64,000 bases of DNA. Source: Acholeplasmataceae bacterium. Lineage in GTDB: Bacteria > Bacillota_I > Bacilli_A > Acholeplasmatales > Acholeplasmataceae. The stretch is taken from the NCBI GenBank assembly GCA_030603805.1, contig JAUVXD010000005.1:60425-124424 (forward strand), written 5' to 3'. The notes below the pieces were generated by a model. That model saw only the letters and a list, made by a program, of their open reading frames with translations. It made no database searches and was not told the origin of the DNA. How positions within the stretch are numbered: the stretch's first letter is position 1; the number at the start of each line of letters is the position of its first letter. The translations under genes were made by a program, and so were the position numbers. This document shows positions 27,041-36,198 of the stretch, one piece after another.

Positions 27041-27712
27041 TCATTTTCGTTTCTTTGGTTTTTTCTTTTTCCCCTCTGAAATACTAAAACCATCAATACC
27101 CGATAATGCTTCGCCTTCACTTAATATGATTAAGACTATGATACTTACTAGAATAAATGCACCGAAGCTAATCCATGCCATTTCTTTGGATATGTCTTTA
27201 AAGGATTCTGGAGTTGAGACAATGCCAATCATAAAGAAATAGATGATATTAAGGAAATAAAATGATAATCCTGTAAAGATATTTGATGATAACCAAAGTG
27301 ATAATGATAAGATGAATGATATTAAAATGAATATGGCTAGAAATATCTTATGATGTCTTTTAATTAGACTGATTCGACTTAAGAGTGAAAATAGGATAAG
27401 TAATCCGATTGATACTATGATTGCAACAAAGAAATCTCTGAATGTTAAACTATAGGCTTTAAATACATAATATGCAGTAATTGAAAATCCAATACCTACC
27501 ATATTGATTAGAAATGTCAATTGATAGAAGACTTGATTTTTCTCTCCTAATTGATACACTAGAATACCAATTATCATCAGTAAAATCCCGATAATCAATC
27601 CAATCCATTGATTATGAGTCACTAGGTATTTAAAGCCAACGTAAATACTTAGACTCACAATCAGTAGTCCTATGAATCCAAAGATAATCATGCTTGTACG
27701 TTTATAGTGCAT
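27041..27712 (-). CDS. Multi-pass membrane protein, unknown
   Basis: 223 residues with seven hydrophobic segments and a basic tail (SEGKKKKPKKRK). SD GGGGGG precedes the ATG. No motif is recognised. It follows the PrsW-type operon by about 115 bases on the same strand. Confidence 0.6.
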   Translation of the reverse strand: MHYKRTSMIIFGFIGLLIVSLSIYVGFKYLVTHNQWIGLIIGILLMIIGILVYQLGEKNQVFYQLTFLINMVGIGFSITAYYVFKAYSLTFRDFFVAIIVSIGLLILFSLLSRISLIKRHHKIFLAIFILISFILSLSLWLSSNIFTGLSFYFLNIIYFFMIGIVSTPESFKDISKEMAWISFGAFILVSIIVLIILSEGEALSGIDGFSISEGKKKKPKKRK

Positions 27713-27828
27713 TTATGTCCCCCCTTAATAGTTAAATTGTATCATTTCGATGAAATATTTGATTATAAAACATAGCTATAGATTATACAAGTCAATTTAA
27801 CATTTATTCTACAGGATAAGAATTTGAT

Positions 27829-29040
27829 TCAATCATTCGTCTCAGTTAAATCCGTAATCGGATCGATTTTGATTTGATTATATTGATTCAAATAGTTAAA
27901 ATCGTTTAAATGTTGCACCTTTGTGAATCTAATAAATACCATGAGGGATAAAACAATAACAACTGGTGATACATACCAAAATGCTTCATTTGAACTAAAA
28001 TTCCATAATGCATGAAGTAAAACAACCATAAGGAAAACCAATAGAAATACTGGTTTTCTAACAAGATTGAAATTACTTTTATCATATGGATTAATTGCAA
28101 CGATGGTTCCACCTAATAATGCGGTCCAAAAATGATGACCAATACCTAATATGGCAAATAAGCTTCTAGTTATAATATTGAGGTGCATTTCTAAGTAGAT
28201 TTCTGAATCAAATAAAGCGGAAAGTCCATAGGATGATGTTTCAAAAGCATCAAAACCAGCACCTACTGCAAATCCAATCAAGATTCCATGAAACACATAT
28301 TTTATTCTAATTCTTGAAAGGATAAACAAAACGATGATAAACTTTGCTGATTCTTCAACGAGTGCTGTTAATAAGTCTTCAATAAAGATGATTTCAGGGT
28401 ATCCAACAAAGATTCTAAACATATAAGTCAAAGCAATCGACAAGGAACCTCCAACAAAAAAATAGAAAATGAGTTTATAACCTTTGATCTCTCTAGACTG
28501 ATCAAACTCAAGTAATAAAATCATGAGCGTAAAAGGAATAGACATACTGAGTGTAAAATTGGCTAAAACTAAATCATCAGTTAAAAAAGAAATTAAAGCA
28601 ATGAATAAAAAAGAAATCAATACCCAAAAGAAAAGGTGAGGTTTTTCTGTTTTTATCGTGTTTGGATGAAAGAGTTCATCTTCAAGTGTTTGAATACTTC
28701 TTTTTCTTTGAGCAGGATGCATACTTTCAAATAATATCTTGAAAAATGTCTTATTTTTCGGAATGGATGTTTTAGGAATGATTGAATCATATTGAAATAG
28801 CTGACCTAATGTTTGAACTGGTTTTCTAGATCTTTCAATTTCTAAATTGAAGATTGCTGGGTCAATCTCAAGGTGTTTTACAATTTTCTTTAAATCATAA
28901 GAAGGCACGAACTTCGTGCCCGATTCATATGATTGATATAAAGACTTCTCGATACCCGTAGCTATCGAAATGGATTCAATATCGATTAAAAGAGATTCTC
29001 TTTTTTCAAAAATGATTTTAGCTTTTTCTGGATTTGTCAT
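27829..29040 (-). CDS. PrsW-like intramembrane protease with N-terminal helix-turn-helix
   Basis: 403 residues. Residues 1-60 look like an XRE-type HTH (ESISIATGIEKSLYQSYESGTKFVPSYDLKKIVKHLEI). After a linker come about eight membrane helices with the three PrsW/Abi-type glutamic protease motifs: LVEESAKF (EExxK), GFDAFETSSYG (FExxxY) and GIGHHFWTA (H-x3-A). PrsW proteins cut anti-sigma factors in the membrane. The HTH fusion suggests a DNA-binding half attached to or released from the membrane. Third gene of an operon with a membrane protein and an XRE regulator. Confidence 0.8.
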   Translation of the reverse strand: MTNPEKAKIIFEKRESLLIDIESISIATGIEKSLYQSYESGTKFVPSYDLKKIVKHLEIDPAIFNLEIERSRKPVQTLGQLFQYDSIIPKTSIPKNKTFFKILFESMHPAQRKRSIQTLEDELFHPNTIKTEKPHLFFWVLISFLFIALISFLTDDLVLANFTLSMSIPFTLMILLLEFDQSREIKGYKLIFYFFVGGSLSIALTYMFRIFVGYPEIIFIEDLLTALVEESAKFIIVLFILSRIRIKYVFHGILIGFAVGAGFDAFETSSYGLSALFDSEIYLEMHLNIITRSLFAILGIGHHFWTALLGGTIVAINPYDKSNFNLVRKPVFLLVFLMVVLLHALWNFSSNEAFWYVSPVVIVLSLMVFIRFTKVQHLNDFNYLNQYNQIKIDPITDLTETND

Positions 29041-29045
29041 AGTAA

Positions 29046-29717
29046 TTATCTTTGTTTTCTAGTTTTAAATAAGCCTTTAATCTTAAGCATCCATTTCCCA
29101 AGAAGTTCTTTTCGTTTGATGCTTCTTTCTACTTGTTTCTTCTTTCGAAATTGTCTTTCTTCTGCTCTTTGTTTTTGTTTTTGTTCTAAGATGACTTTTT
29201 GCAAAGCCTTTCTTTCTTCAAGAAGAATGAGATGCACCTGTTTTCTGACTTGCTTTGATTTTGATATTGTAGATAGTCCTAATGAGTCTGTCACATAGGC
29301 TTTAATAGTTGAAACTTTAATGATCCCTTTATTGATATCTGAAATGATGGTGGCAAGCATCTTCATTTCAATTTTTGCAGTTAAGTAATCTCTCGAAGAA
29401 ATCACGATTTTATGATCTATCGGGAAATGTTTTTCTTGAATATAGTTTTGGTAAAAATCTATATTTTGACCTTTATAGACATAACCAAAGCCTGCAACAC
29501 GAATATCATTAATGTTTTTGTTAAAGATTTGGATAGAAAAATCTTTTTTACCATCAAGTGCATTGATATCACTGGTGGTTAGTATTTGAAATTTCTTATT
29601 GGAAAAATACATGGCAAAATACTTATTCATGCCTAAAATCATGATGGATAATAAGATGACTAAAGCAAATAAAACGATGGTGATGACTTCAAAGTTTTCT
29701 TTGATAAATTCGGTCAT
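29046..29717 (-). CDS. Single-pass membrane protein with basic cytoplasmic tail, unknown
   Basis: 223 residues: one N-terminal transmembrane helix (about residues 12-30), a soluble domain (about 40-160) and a strongly basic Arg/Lys/Gln coiled tail (about 165-223). It overlaps the XRE gene stop by 4 bases (ATGA) and ends 5 bases before the PrsW-like gene. A substrate or anchor for that protease is a reasonable guess, not shown. Confidence 0.65.
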   Translation of the reverse strand: MTEFIKENFEVITIVLFALVILLSIMILGMNKYFAMYFSNKKFQILTTSDINALDGKKDFSIQIFNKNINDIRVAGFGYVYKGQNIDFYQNYIQEKHFPIDHKIVISSRDYLTAKIEMKMLATIISDINKGIIKVSTIKAYVTDSLGLSTISKSKQVRKQVHLILLEERKALQKVILEQKQKQRAEERQFRKKKQVERSIKRKELLGKWMLKIKGLFKTRKQR

Positions 29718-31018
29718 GACAATTCCCCCTTCGTAAGGATATAATCAATGAGTTGGTTAATCTTCTTAAATGTTTCTAGATTATAATATTTTTCATCAAC
29801 TCTTGCCCCTTGTCTAATAAGATATAACATCATCTTCATATCAGAAAGCTTAACAAAGCTTAAGAGATAGTTTAAATCATCTTTAGATAGATAAGTCATC
29901 ATATCTTCTAAAAGTTCTATTTGAGACTCAAGTACACAAGCTTCACCAATCTTCTTAAAGTTTATGGAATCATGATAGGTTGCAATCAGATGGGATGCAA
30001 TCTTGAATTGATGGGTTAAGATCGATTGTTTGACAATAGGGGTTAAATCCGTATATAACCCTCGAGAAGCAAACTTACTAATGAGTTCTAAATCACCTGT
30101 TTTTAAAACTTCAAGATGTGTTTTTTGAACATCAAGACTGCTTTTCCTAAACCACGTTAAAGGATTTTGATAGAAGTGATCAATGTAGAGATGAATACCT
30201 TCAATAAAGTTATGTTCAATAAAGGTTAAAACTACTTCATACAGGTCTTCATCCTTTTGTTTGGTATTCATGAATGTCTTAAGTACATTTTTTAGGTGAT
30301 ATCTGGCAATCGCTTCAATGATATCTATCTTTGTGAGTGGGATTATGCTCGCCTCATCTTTTTTGAATGACCAAATTGGTTTAGGATTAGATCTGTAGGT
30401 AATTAAAGCAGAAACAAAGGGTTGAATATTCGGTTTATCTAGAAGACCCCAAATCACTAGGCTTAGTTGTTCATCTTCTATATCAAAAGAACCATGGAGT
30501 TTTGTATAGGCAAGGATATAAGATAAAAGATCATCCATATCTTCTTCAAGCATGTATTTAATAATTTTTAAATAGATTTCTTTGGCGCGGTGATAATAGT
30601 CTTCAACAAAGGAAAGCTGGTGATTGTGTAAATATGAAAACATTTCTTTTTGTCTAGCTTCAATCACGTAGTCTATAAAAACTTTTCCATAGATGTCTGG
30701 TTCCGATATTCTTAAGTTTTGTGCAGGAACGTTGGTAATCGCAGGTAATCCTTTTTGCACAATCTTTTGGTACTCAGAAATGACATCATCCGATTCTATT
30801 GTCTTTAAATTCAGTAGGTCATCTAAAGTGATTTCAAAGAGTTTAGCAATTTGAATCAGATTTTGGATGTCAAAAGAACTTTTCCCTCTGAGGTTTTGAG
30901 ATACTGCAGATTTAGAGATAGATAAAGCATCTGCAAGATCATCTTGGGTCATGTTATGTTTTTTAAGTAGTTTTTTGATATATTCTCCTACTTTGACATT
31001 ATCAATGATATCAGGCAT
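29714..31018 (-). CDS. XRE-family regulator with helical-repeat C-terminus
   Basis: 434 residues. An N-terminal Cro/CI-type HTH (residues 9-70; MTQDDLADALSISKSAVSQNLRG) is followed by about 350 residues of helical repeats that look ankyrin-like near the end (SFVKLSDMKMMLYLIRQGARVDEKYY). First gene of the three-gene operon; the repeats upstream at 31082-31101 could be its operator. Confidence 0.78.
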   Translation of the reverse strand: MPDIIDNVKVGEYIKKLLKKHNMTQDDLADALSISKSAVSQNLRGKSSFDIQNLIQIAKLFEITLDDLLNLKTIESDDVISEYQKIVQKGLPAITNVPAQNLRISEPDIYGKVFIDYVIEARQKEMFSYLHNHQLSFVEDYYHRAKEIYLKIIKYMLEEDMDDLLSYILAYTKLHGSFDIEDEQLSLVIWGLLDKPNIQPFVSALITYRSNPKPIWSFKKDEASIIPLTKIDIIEAIARYHLKNVLKTFMNTKQKDEDLYEVVLTFIEHNFIEGIHLYIDHFYQNPLTWFRKSSLDVQKTHLEVLKTGDLELISKFASRGLYTDLTPIVKQSILTHQFKIASHLIATYHDSINFKKIGEACVLESQIELLEDMMTYLSKDDLNYLLSFVKLSDMKMMLYLIRQGARVDEKYYNLETFKKINQLIDYILTKGELS

Positions 31019-31081
31019 AGATTCGCCCCCTTTTGGTTATAGTATAACGGTTCATTGAAAATTTATAAAGATGGTTTGTAC

Positions 31082-31101
31082 TTAACTGGTGGTTAACTGG
31101 T
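31082..31101. repeat. Direct repeats TTAACTGGT, 11 bases apart
   Basis: Two exact copies of TTAACTGGT at 31082 and 31093, about one helical turn apart, 64 bases upstream of the XRE gene. Likely regulatory half-sites; the bound protein is unknown. Confidence 0.45.
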
Positions 31102-31469
31102 TAGTTTTATTTTACACTATGATAGAAATAGAATTATTTCAAAGTTAAGAAAAGATTAACAAAATCGAAAAACATCTCTCGTGATGACAGGCAAACCGAT
31201 TAAAGTTATATAGTATTTAGTTCTTTATAACTGTAATATCAAATCATCTTTCAAGTATCTGTTTAACTGAATTTTCATTTGAGAAAACGATACAAAAATA
31301 ACCCACTTGTGACTGAAATGGTGGGTTTAACTCTTGAGTAGCTTTGAGTAATTAGTACTTTTTCAAATGTTACTGTTGTATCCAATTAATAAATGAAAAA
31401 TGGTTTAGTTGCTTGAGGTATGCTTCAATTGGATCATTAAATATTTCCTATATGACAATAAGCATGTAT
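31102..31469. other. Intergenic region before the IS-disrupted gene
   Basis: No supported gene on either strand. The only structure I see is a minus-strand terminator-like hairpin at 31293-31327 (AACCCAC / GTGGGTT followed by ATTTTTG), probably the terminator of the broken gene at 31470. Confidence 0.5.
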
Positions 31470-31697
31470 TTATCCTTTTATGAAGTCGTTAATATCATAA
31501 ATAGGGATTTGATTAGTAATTCTAAATAGTGTATCCTTAAAATAGTCTGATTGCCACTGATTAAGTTGATCAAAATCCCATCGTTTAAAGATGCCAATTA
31601 AAACAAAGATTTCTCTAAGTTTTAAAAACAATGGGAAATGTTTCCATTCGCATTCGTCTATATTTCTATATTGTGTATATGCTTTTAAGTCAATAAA
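31470..31697 (-). pseudogene. C-terminal fragment of a phosphotransferase-like protein, cut by the IS element
   Basis: A minus-strand frame of 75 codons ends at a TAA (31472-31470) and runs without a start into the left end of the insertion sequence. The peptide (FIDLKAYTQYRNIDECEWKH onward, with FPLFLKLREIFVLIGIFKRW) resembles the end of aminoglycoside/choline phosphotransferase-type kinases. Joining the flanks across the IS gives a stop codon in this frame, so the upstream part is degraded or already lost. Family assignment is tentative. Confidence 0.5.
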
Positions 31698-31721
31698 GTG
31701 GACACGATAAGTGAGAATTTC

Positions 31722-32528
31722 TTACTTTGAGTAATACACTTGATAAGGCGTTTGATAATCGATGGAACTATGGATTCTTTTACGATTATAAAACCCTTCA
31801 ATATATTCAAAGATAACCAATTTAGCTTCTTCGAATGTTTTTAAAACCATACGACTCAAACGTTCTCTCTTGATGATCGAATGAAATGTTTCGATCGGTG
31901 CGTTATCATAAGGCGTACCTTTTCTTGAATACGAATGAATCATTTCATAATTTTCGATGAACTGTTCGACATCATAACTTAAATACTGACTACCTAAGTC
32001 TGATTGAACTATAATTCCTTTTGTTTGTTTCGTCTTATAGACCGCTTGACGTAAAGACTCAAGGACTATTTCCTGTTTCATGTGACATTGATAACTATAG
32101 CCAATGATCATCTTTGAATGAAGGTCCATGACGGATGCTAGATATGTCCAACCATCATAGATGGTCCAGATATAGGTGATATCCATCATCCATTTCTGGT
32201 TAGGATATAATGTTGTGAAGTCTTGATTCATGATGTTCTCTTTATCATCGGGTGCTTTAGAAGTTGATCCTGGCTTATATTTCTTGGTAATGATGGATCT
32301 AAGTTCTAATCGCCTCATATAGACGCTGACGCGCTTAAGTGAAGCGTAATAGCCCTGTTTAATTAGCTCCCTACGAATCTTTGGTGCACCGTAGATGCTA
32401 TCAAACTCGTTATAAATTTCAATTATCTTTGATTCTAACTCTAACCTTCTGATTTCTCTATCAGACATTTGATGCTTGAATATCTTATAGACAGTGCTAC
32501 GGTTTAAATGAAGCACTTTACACATCAT
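31722..32528 (-). CDS. IS3-family transposase OrfB (catalytic part)
   Basis: DDE integrase-core recombinase. An HTH_21-type N-terminal region is followed by the rve core: first Asp in WMMDITYIW, second in VQSDLGSQYLS, Glu in NAPIETFHSIIKRE, with about 35 residues between the last two. The frame continues upstream of the first ATG to the slippery site in orfA, so the active form is the OrfAB fusion made by -1 frameshifting. Confidence 0.93.
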   Translation of the reverse strand: MMCKVLHLNRSTVYKIFKHQMSDREIRRLELESKIIEIYNEFDSIYGAPKIRRELIKQGYYASLKRVSVYMRRLELRSIITKKYKPGSTSKAPDDKENIMNQDFTTLYPNQKWMMDITYIWTIYDGWTYLASVMDLHSKMIIGYSYQCHMKQEIVLESLRQAVYKTKQTKGIIVQSDLGSQYLSYDVEQFIENYEMIHSYSRKGTPYDNAPIETFHSIIKRERLSRMVLKTFEEAKLVIFEYIEGFYNRKRIHSSIDYQTPYQVYYSK

Positions 32529-32578
32529 CTTAATTGGATAGATATGCTTGAATAACTTGATAAAGTCGACTTTTTCTT

Positions 32579-32863
32579 TTAGGGTTTTCGTGCGAATATG
32601 GCGGTCGCTTTTTTTAGGATTTCATTTTCCATTTCAAGTTCCCTAATTCGCTTTTCTAATGCTTTTACTTCTTTAGGTGTAACAGTCTTGCCATCCTCAG
32701 TGATTACAGGTGTAAGTTCTTTTGTCCATTTGTAGATTGTCCCGGTGGGTATGCCATACTCACGGGACAACTTAGATACTGATTGCCCGCTTTGAAATAG
32801 TTCGACGATTTGTTGTTTAAATTCGTTTGAATAACGATTGCCTGTTGAAGACATTGAGATCAA
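32579..32863 (-). CDS. IS3-family transposase OrfA
   Basis: 94 residues with a Tnp_1 HTH (YSNEFKQQIVELFQSGQSVS, SREYGIPTGTIYKW) and a C-terminal leucine-zipper-like coiled coil (KALEKRIRELEMENEILKKA) for multimerisation. SD AAGGAG lies upstream of the ATG. The frameshift site is in the Lys-Lys codons near the end. Confidence 0.92.
   Translation of the reverse strand: MISMSSTGNRYSNEFKQQIVELFQSGQSVSKLSREYGIPTGTIYKWTKELTPVITEDGKTVTPKEVKALEKRIRELEMENEILKKATAIFARKP
32608..32615 (-). promoter_or_regulatory. Slippery heptamer for programmed -1 frameshift in the IS
   Basis: Minus-strand A-AAA-AAA-G in the orfA frame, about 30 bases before the orfA stop. Moving one base back joins orfA to the orfB frame with no stop between, the classic IS3 arrangement. 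Confidence 0.8.
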
Positions 32864-32918
32864 CTCCTTCCTTAATATTCTATCATAAGAAGGATTCTTA
32901 CTCTTTGTGTCTACTAAA

Positions 32919-33298
32919 CTATATTAACAGCAAGTTTTATTAAAAAAAGTAACCTCTCTGATACATTATTTATTACCATATTTGGTAAATATTTCTGCAT
33001 CTAAATTGGTTACTTTTATATTACCATTATCATGCATAAGGAATTATAATTACCTGAATAAACTCCATATTAAATCACTTAAATATTAGCAAGATTTTAT
33101 CTTTATATCAATAATTTCGTGTTTTATATAAAGTGATTATGCGAAATGTTTACTGCTCACTTTCCTTTTGAAACGTGATAAATAAGTATAATTTAATATG
33201 ATAAACCTCGGGGATTCAGAAAAACCAATGGTTTTCTATAGTAATTTACTTACTTGAATACATGGATGAATCTTGAAATATGAACTACATATACACAT
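32919..33298. other. Intergenic region right of the IS, with decayed coding traces
   Basis: No intact gene. On the minus strand near 32930-33042 a short frame reads MHDNGNIKVTNLDAEIFTKY and then, after a one-base shift, VSERLLFLIKLAVNI, which looks like the remains of a gene with a frameshift. A weak hairpin (33217-33238) may end the gene at 33299. Confidence 0.35.
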
Positions 33299-33829
33299 CT
33301 ATTCATATGATGATAACCGGTTCATTTCATAGTGAAGATTTATGATGTCTATCACTTTTTGAAAATCTTTCTTAAAGTACAAAGAGGAGATAATCACATG
33401 CCCATAGTTAAATCTCTTAAATTTAAACATAGGTTTCTTTTTTAGATAGGCGTCTGGATTAATCAAGTAAATATGAATGAGGTATGTTTTATCCATGTAA
33501 GGTTGAACTGAGATCTTGTCAATATCAATCCACTTAATCATTCCTAGTGAACGGTAACGCATTTGTTCATGAATACCATTTTCATTTACGATTAACGCCG
33601 GTTTATGATTGAAGATACTCTTAAAATAATAAACAAAAGCAAATATCAGTATCGGCATAATCAAATAAGCGATAACCACTAAAAATAATGGAATCTTTGA
33701 CGTTAACCATGCAGGTTCAGCATAATACAAGTATAAGTAGAACCCGAATAATGAGATTGCAAAAAACAACAATAGTGTTGCTTTTATACTAATCGATTTT
33801 TTCCTATTAATGATAATTGATTTTTCCAT
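33299..33829 (-). CDS. Membrane-anchored PH-like protein (STM3941 type)
   Basis: 176 residues: two transmembrane helices (about 17-33 and 48-70) followed by a small beta domain with ALIVNENGIHEQMRYRSLGMIKWIDIDKI, the pattern of STM3941-like proteins, whose function is unknown. SD GGGAG precedes the ATG. First of several small membrane proteins between the IS and the defence island. Confidence 0.65.
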   Translation of the reverse strand: MEKSIIINRKKSISIKATLLLFFAISLFGFYLYLYYAEPAWLTSKIPLFLVVIAYLIMPILIFAFVYYFKSIFNHKPALIVNENGIHEQMRYRSLGMIKWIDIDKISVQPYMDKTYLIHIYLINPDAYLKKKPMFKFKRFNYGHVIISSLYFKKDFQKVIDIINLHYEMNRLSSYE

Positions 33830-33856
33830 AACGTCTCCCTTTTCTAATACTGAAGA

Positions 33857-34552
33857 CTACATACTTATCCCATACATAGTAATCATTAAACCCGCACCAA
33901 TCAACATGGTTCCAACCAAATATTCTAGGAGTGTATAGATTGGTTTATTTATTCTAGCATTTTTGGGGTTCTTCGCATTAATTACTATAGAAATAACGTC
34001 CCCAATATGCTTTGTTTTTTTGTACCAAAAGGCAGTAAACTGACTTACCAATATATACTTACAATTTTGATATTCATATTGATAATGTGGTCTAAATGAA
34101 CTATAACTTTCTCCATCTACTATATGTTCTAGTTGTATTAGCGTTCCTGACACAATTGCTTTATCGGATGAATCAAATAATATTCTTAATACAATAACAT
34201 ATATACCAGAAACCACAAAGATGAATCCGAATAACATAAATCCATAAAGTCTGGTTTGATCGAAACTAATCAAACTAACCGTCAGCATTGTCACAGTGAT
34301 AAAAAGTAATCCGATATACTTCTTTTTGGTTGTCGTCTTTTTCTCTTTGGCATTGGTTTGTCTATCCACAAAAAAGTAATAAATAATTATCAAGATAATA
34401 TAAAATAATAGTGCTGCCAATAGTATAACTAATACTAATGTGCCAAAACCAATAAACCCAGTTACCCATGTAAGTCCTTCCGGATTATTTCCAAAGGCCG
34501 CTGAGATAAAAAGAGCTAAACAATAAAACATGTATTTAATAATTTCCCACAT
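33857..34552 (-). CDS. DUF3592-like membrane protein
   Basis: About 231 residues. Two hydrophobic helices at the N-terminus, two more around residues 88-125, a DUF3592-like beta domain (about 140-205; SFRPHYQYEYQNCKYILVSQ, KHIGDVISIVINAKNPKNAR) and a last helix. The ATG at 34552 has SD GGAGG; a TTG just before it was rejected. Confidence 0.65.
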   Translation of the reverse strand: MWEIIKYMFYCLALFISAAFGNNPEGLTWVTGFIGFGTLVLVILLAALLFYIILIIIYYFFVDRQTNAKEKKTTTKKKYIGLLFITVTMLTVSLISFDQTRLYGFMLFGFIFVVSGIYVIVLRILFDSSDKAIVSGTLIQLEHIVDGESYSSFRPHYQYEYQNCKYILVSQFTAFWYKKTKHIGDVISIVINAKNPKNARINKPIYTLLEYLVGTMLIGAGLMITMYGISM

Positions 34553-34730
34553 CAAAACACCTCCTAGTTGCTGTTGGGTTTACCTTAGATAAACCAATAA
34601 AATTGTGGCACAACCTAAAACACCAATAAATTCCATATCATTTCAATTATAATCTTCAATAATCTAGATGATTGTTTGGATCTTCAACGGTTTAATCAGT
34701 AGTTATGAAAGTGAGTATTAAGGATTTTCA

Positions 34731-35075
34731 TCATTCCGATACTCTAATTATCCAAGTATCACCAATTCTTAGCTCTAAATATTCTTTGATCATGGCAGTC
34801 GCTTTTATCAAGAAGGCATTGTTTAAGTGAAATAATGACAGTTCCCACTTGTTTTGTTGCTCATTATAACCACACTCTATTTCAATGTTACCTTTAAAAC
34901 CATCTCTATATGGTACAGCCAAACAACTGCGTATCTCATGAATTGAATCAAAAATAGCATTTATGTCTTGCTCTTGTTTATTTATAGGTTCAATAAGTGT
35001 TCCATTGTTTTCGATAAACCAGTTACAAAAGAATTCGATTTTCTTACTGTTGGGTTTCTTTGAAAAAATACTCAT
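34731..35075 (-). CDS. Hypothetical cytoplasmic protein
   Basis: 114 residues, soluble, no motif recognised. It begins MSIFSKKPNSKKIEFFCNWF and alternates short helices with strands. SD GAGG lies upstream, and the length and codon pattern look genuine. Confidence 0.6.
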   Translation of the reverse strand: MSIFSKKPNSKKIEFFCNWFIENNGTLIEPINKQEQDINAIFDSIHEIRSCLAVPYRDGFKGNIEIECGYNEQQNKWELSLFHLNNAFLIKATAMIKEYLELRIGDTWIIRVSE

Positions 35076-35150
35076 AATTGATTTTTCCTCTTTAAGAAAT
35101 TCTTAAGCATAGTAGTTATAGTCTAATCTTCACCATAAATATTAATTTCT

Positions 35151-35606
35151 TTAGTTAACGTTTATTTTTCGATTGATGACTTTTAATCCAGACATGAACT
35201 GATTCAATTCATCAGATTTGCAAAAATGTGAATATCTTCTTTTTCTCTTACCCTTTAGTTTAATAGTAATAGCTGTAAAACCACGATATTCCCTATAAGC
35301 AAATCCTTCTAAAGAACTTATTGGAAAAGTCAATGTCTTATATCCAAGATAGACTATTAGTTTATCTGCATCAGCTTTTAGGACTGTGGGATTACATTTA
35401 TAAGCTTTAATAGTCAGATTTAGGTTGACAATAAAAATAAACTGGAAAAACAAAGTAGCAAAAATCCACTGTGTCTTTTCTAAAGTATTCTTGGAATTAA
35501 TAATAAAATCAATTGCTGCAATGATTATCAACGTGAATACTGGTAATACGAGTAAACTAAAAATTCTAATAGAGATAGTCATACCTTTTGATCTTGTTAC
35601 AACCAT
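35151..35606 (-). CDS. Small membrane protein with PH-like C-terminal domain
   Basis: About 151 residues: two transmembrane helices (about 14-35 and 48-66) and a beta-rich tail (VLKADADKLIVYLGYKTLTF and onward) like the PH-type domains of the neighbours. The ATG at 35606 is chosen for the GGGGG SD; the GTG at 35621 is the alternative. Confidence 0.6.
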   Translation of the reverse strand: MVVTRSKGMTISIRIFSLLVLPVFTLIIIAAIDFIINSKNTLEKTQWIFATLFFQFIFIVNLNLTIKAYKCNPTVLKADADKLIVYLGYKTLTFPISSLEGFAYREYRGFTAITIKLKGKRKRRYSHFCKSDELNQFMSGLKVINRKINVN

Positions 35607-35939
35607 ACATGAAACCCCCACTGAAGTCTATAAACCATTTACTACTATTATACTTAATTATCATTATCAATGATAGGTTACTATTCTAAATATTTACTGA
35701 ATCAAAGAAGTTATGTTTAAATAGCATTAAAAAATGCATGATGAAGCTATTGAATTATTTTTGTCAACGTCAATGGGTATAGTAATAAAAAGCAGTATAA
35801 CAAGATATGGGTAATAAATTGTCATGCTGCTTGATGATTGCTTCAAAATCAAATCTATAATCAATATATAAGTAGATTCATGGAGGAAAAAATCTTTCTA
35901 GTCTCTGTATTCTTTGGAAGCAAAAAGACAAAATGTGCC

Positions 35940-36195
35940 ATATGTGCAACACAATGCTAGGTGGATAAAGTTTGCAACACTTTGCACAAAAAGAACCCAC
36001 TAGTGGACGAATGGGTTTAAATGGGGATATTCTGGGATTTGTATAGAAAAGTGCGTAACTAGGGGATTTTCTGCTAGAGGCGCACTTTGATTTATCATTC
36101 AATTTTAAATTATTTGACAATGTTTGAATTCCATAATTATGATATTAATGAAAATTTCGGGAATTGTGTCGTATATGTGCAACACTTTGCTAAGG
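35940..36195. repeat. Two near-identical elements, ATATGTGCAACAC(AA/TT)TGCTA(A)GG
   Basis: Copies at about 35940-35961 and 36172-36195 share about 20 of 23 bases, and a third partial copy (TTGCAACACTTTGCAC) lies at about 35971-35987. They are direct repeats flanking the 3' side of the PD-(D/E)XK-like gene. Confidence 0.45.
35987..36017 (-). terminator. Terminator-like hairpin downstream of the TIR-like operon
   Basis: Minus-strand AACCCA / TGGGTT stem with a 12-base loop, followed by CTTTTT. Similar in sequence to the hairpin at 31293-31327. Confidence 0.45.
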
Positions 36196-36198
36196 GCA

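Larger units (their letters stand above)
31698..32914 (-). mobile_element. IS3-family insertion sequence, complete
   Basis: 1217 bp, bounded by imperfect inverted repeats (16 of 21 match, starting GTGGACAC on the left and GTAGACAC inward from the right) and flanked by the 4-base direct repeat TAAA (31694-31697 and 32915-32918), which marks the target duplication. It carries overlapping orfA and orfB in the -1 arrangement. The intact ends and reading frames suggest recent activity. Confidence 0.9.
35607..36198. other. Gene-free region with short repeats
   Basis: No convincing coding frame. It holds related copies of an ATATGTGCAACAC element (see repeat entry) and a terminator-like hairpin. 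The one long frame on the minus strand (35878-36120) has an improbable composition and no SD. Confidence 0.5.

Noticed and set aside
35878..36120. 80-codon minus-strand frame in the repeat region
   Set aside because: No SD, odd composition, runs through a hairpin and the repeats; not convincing as a gene.
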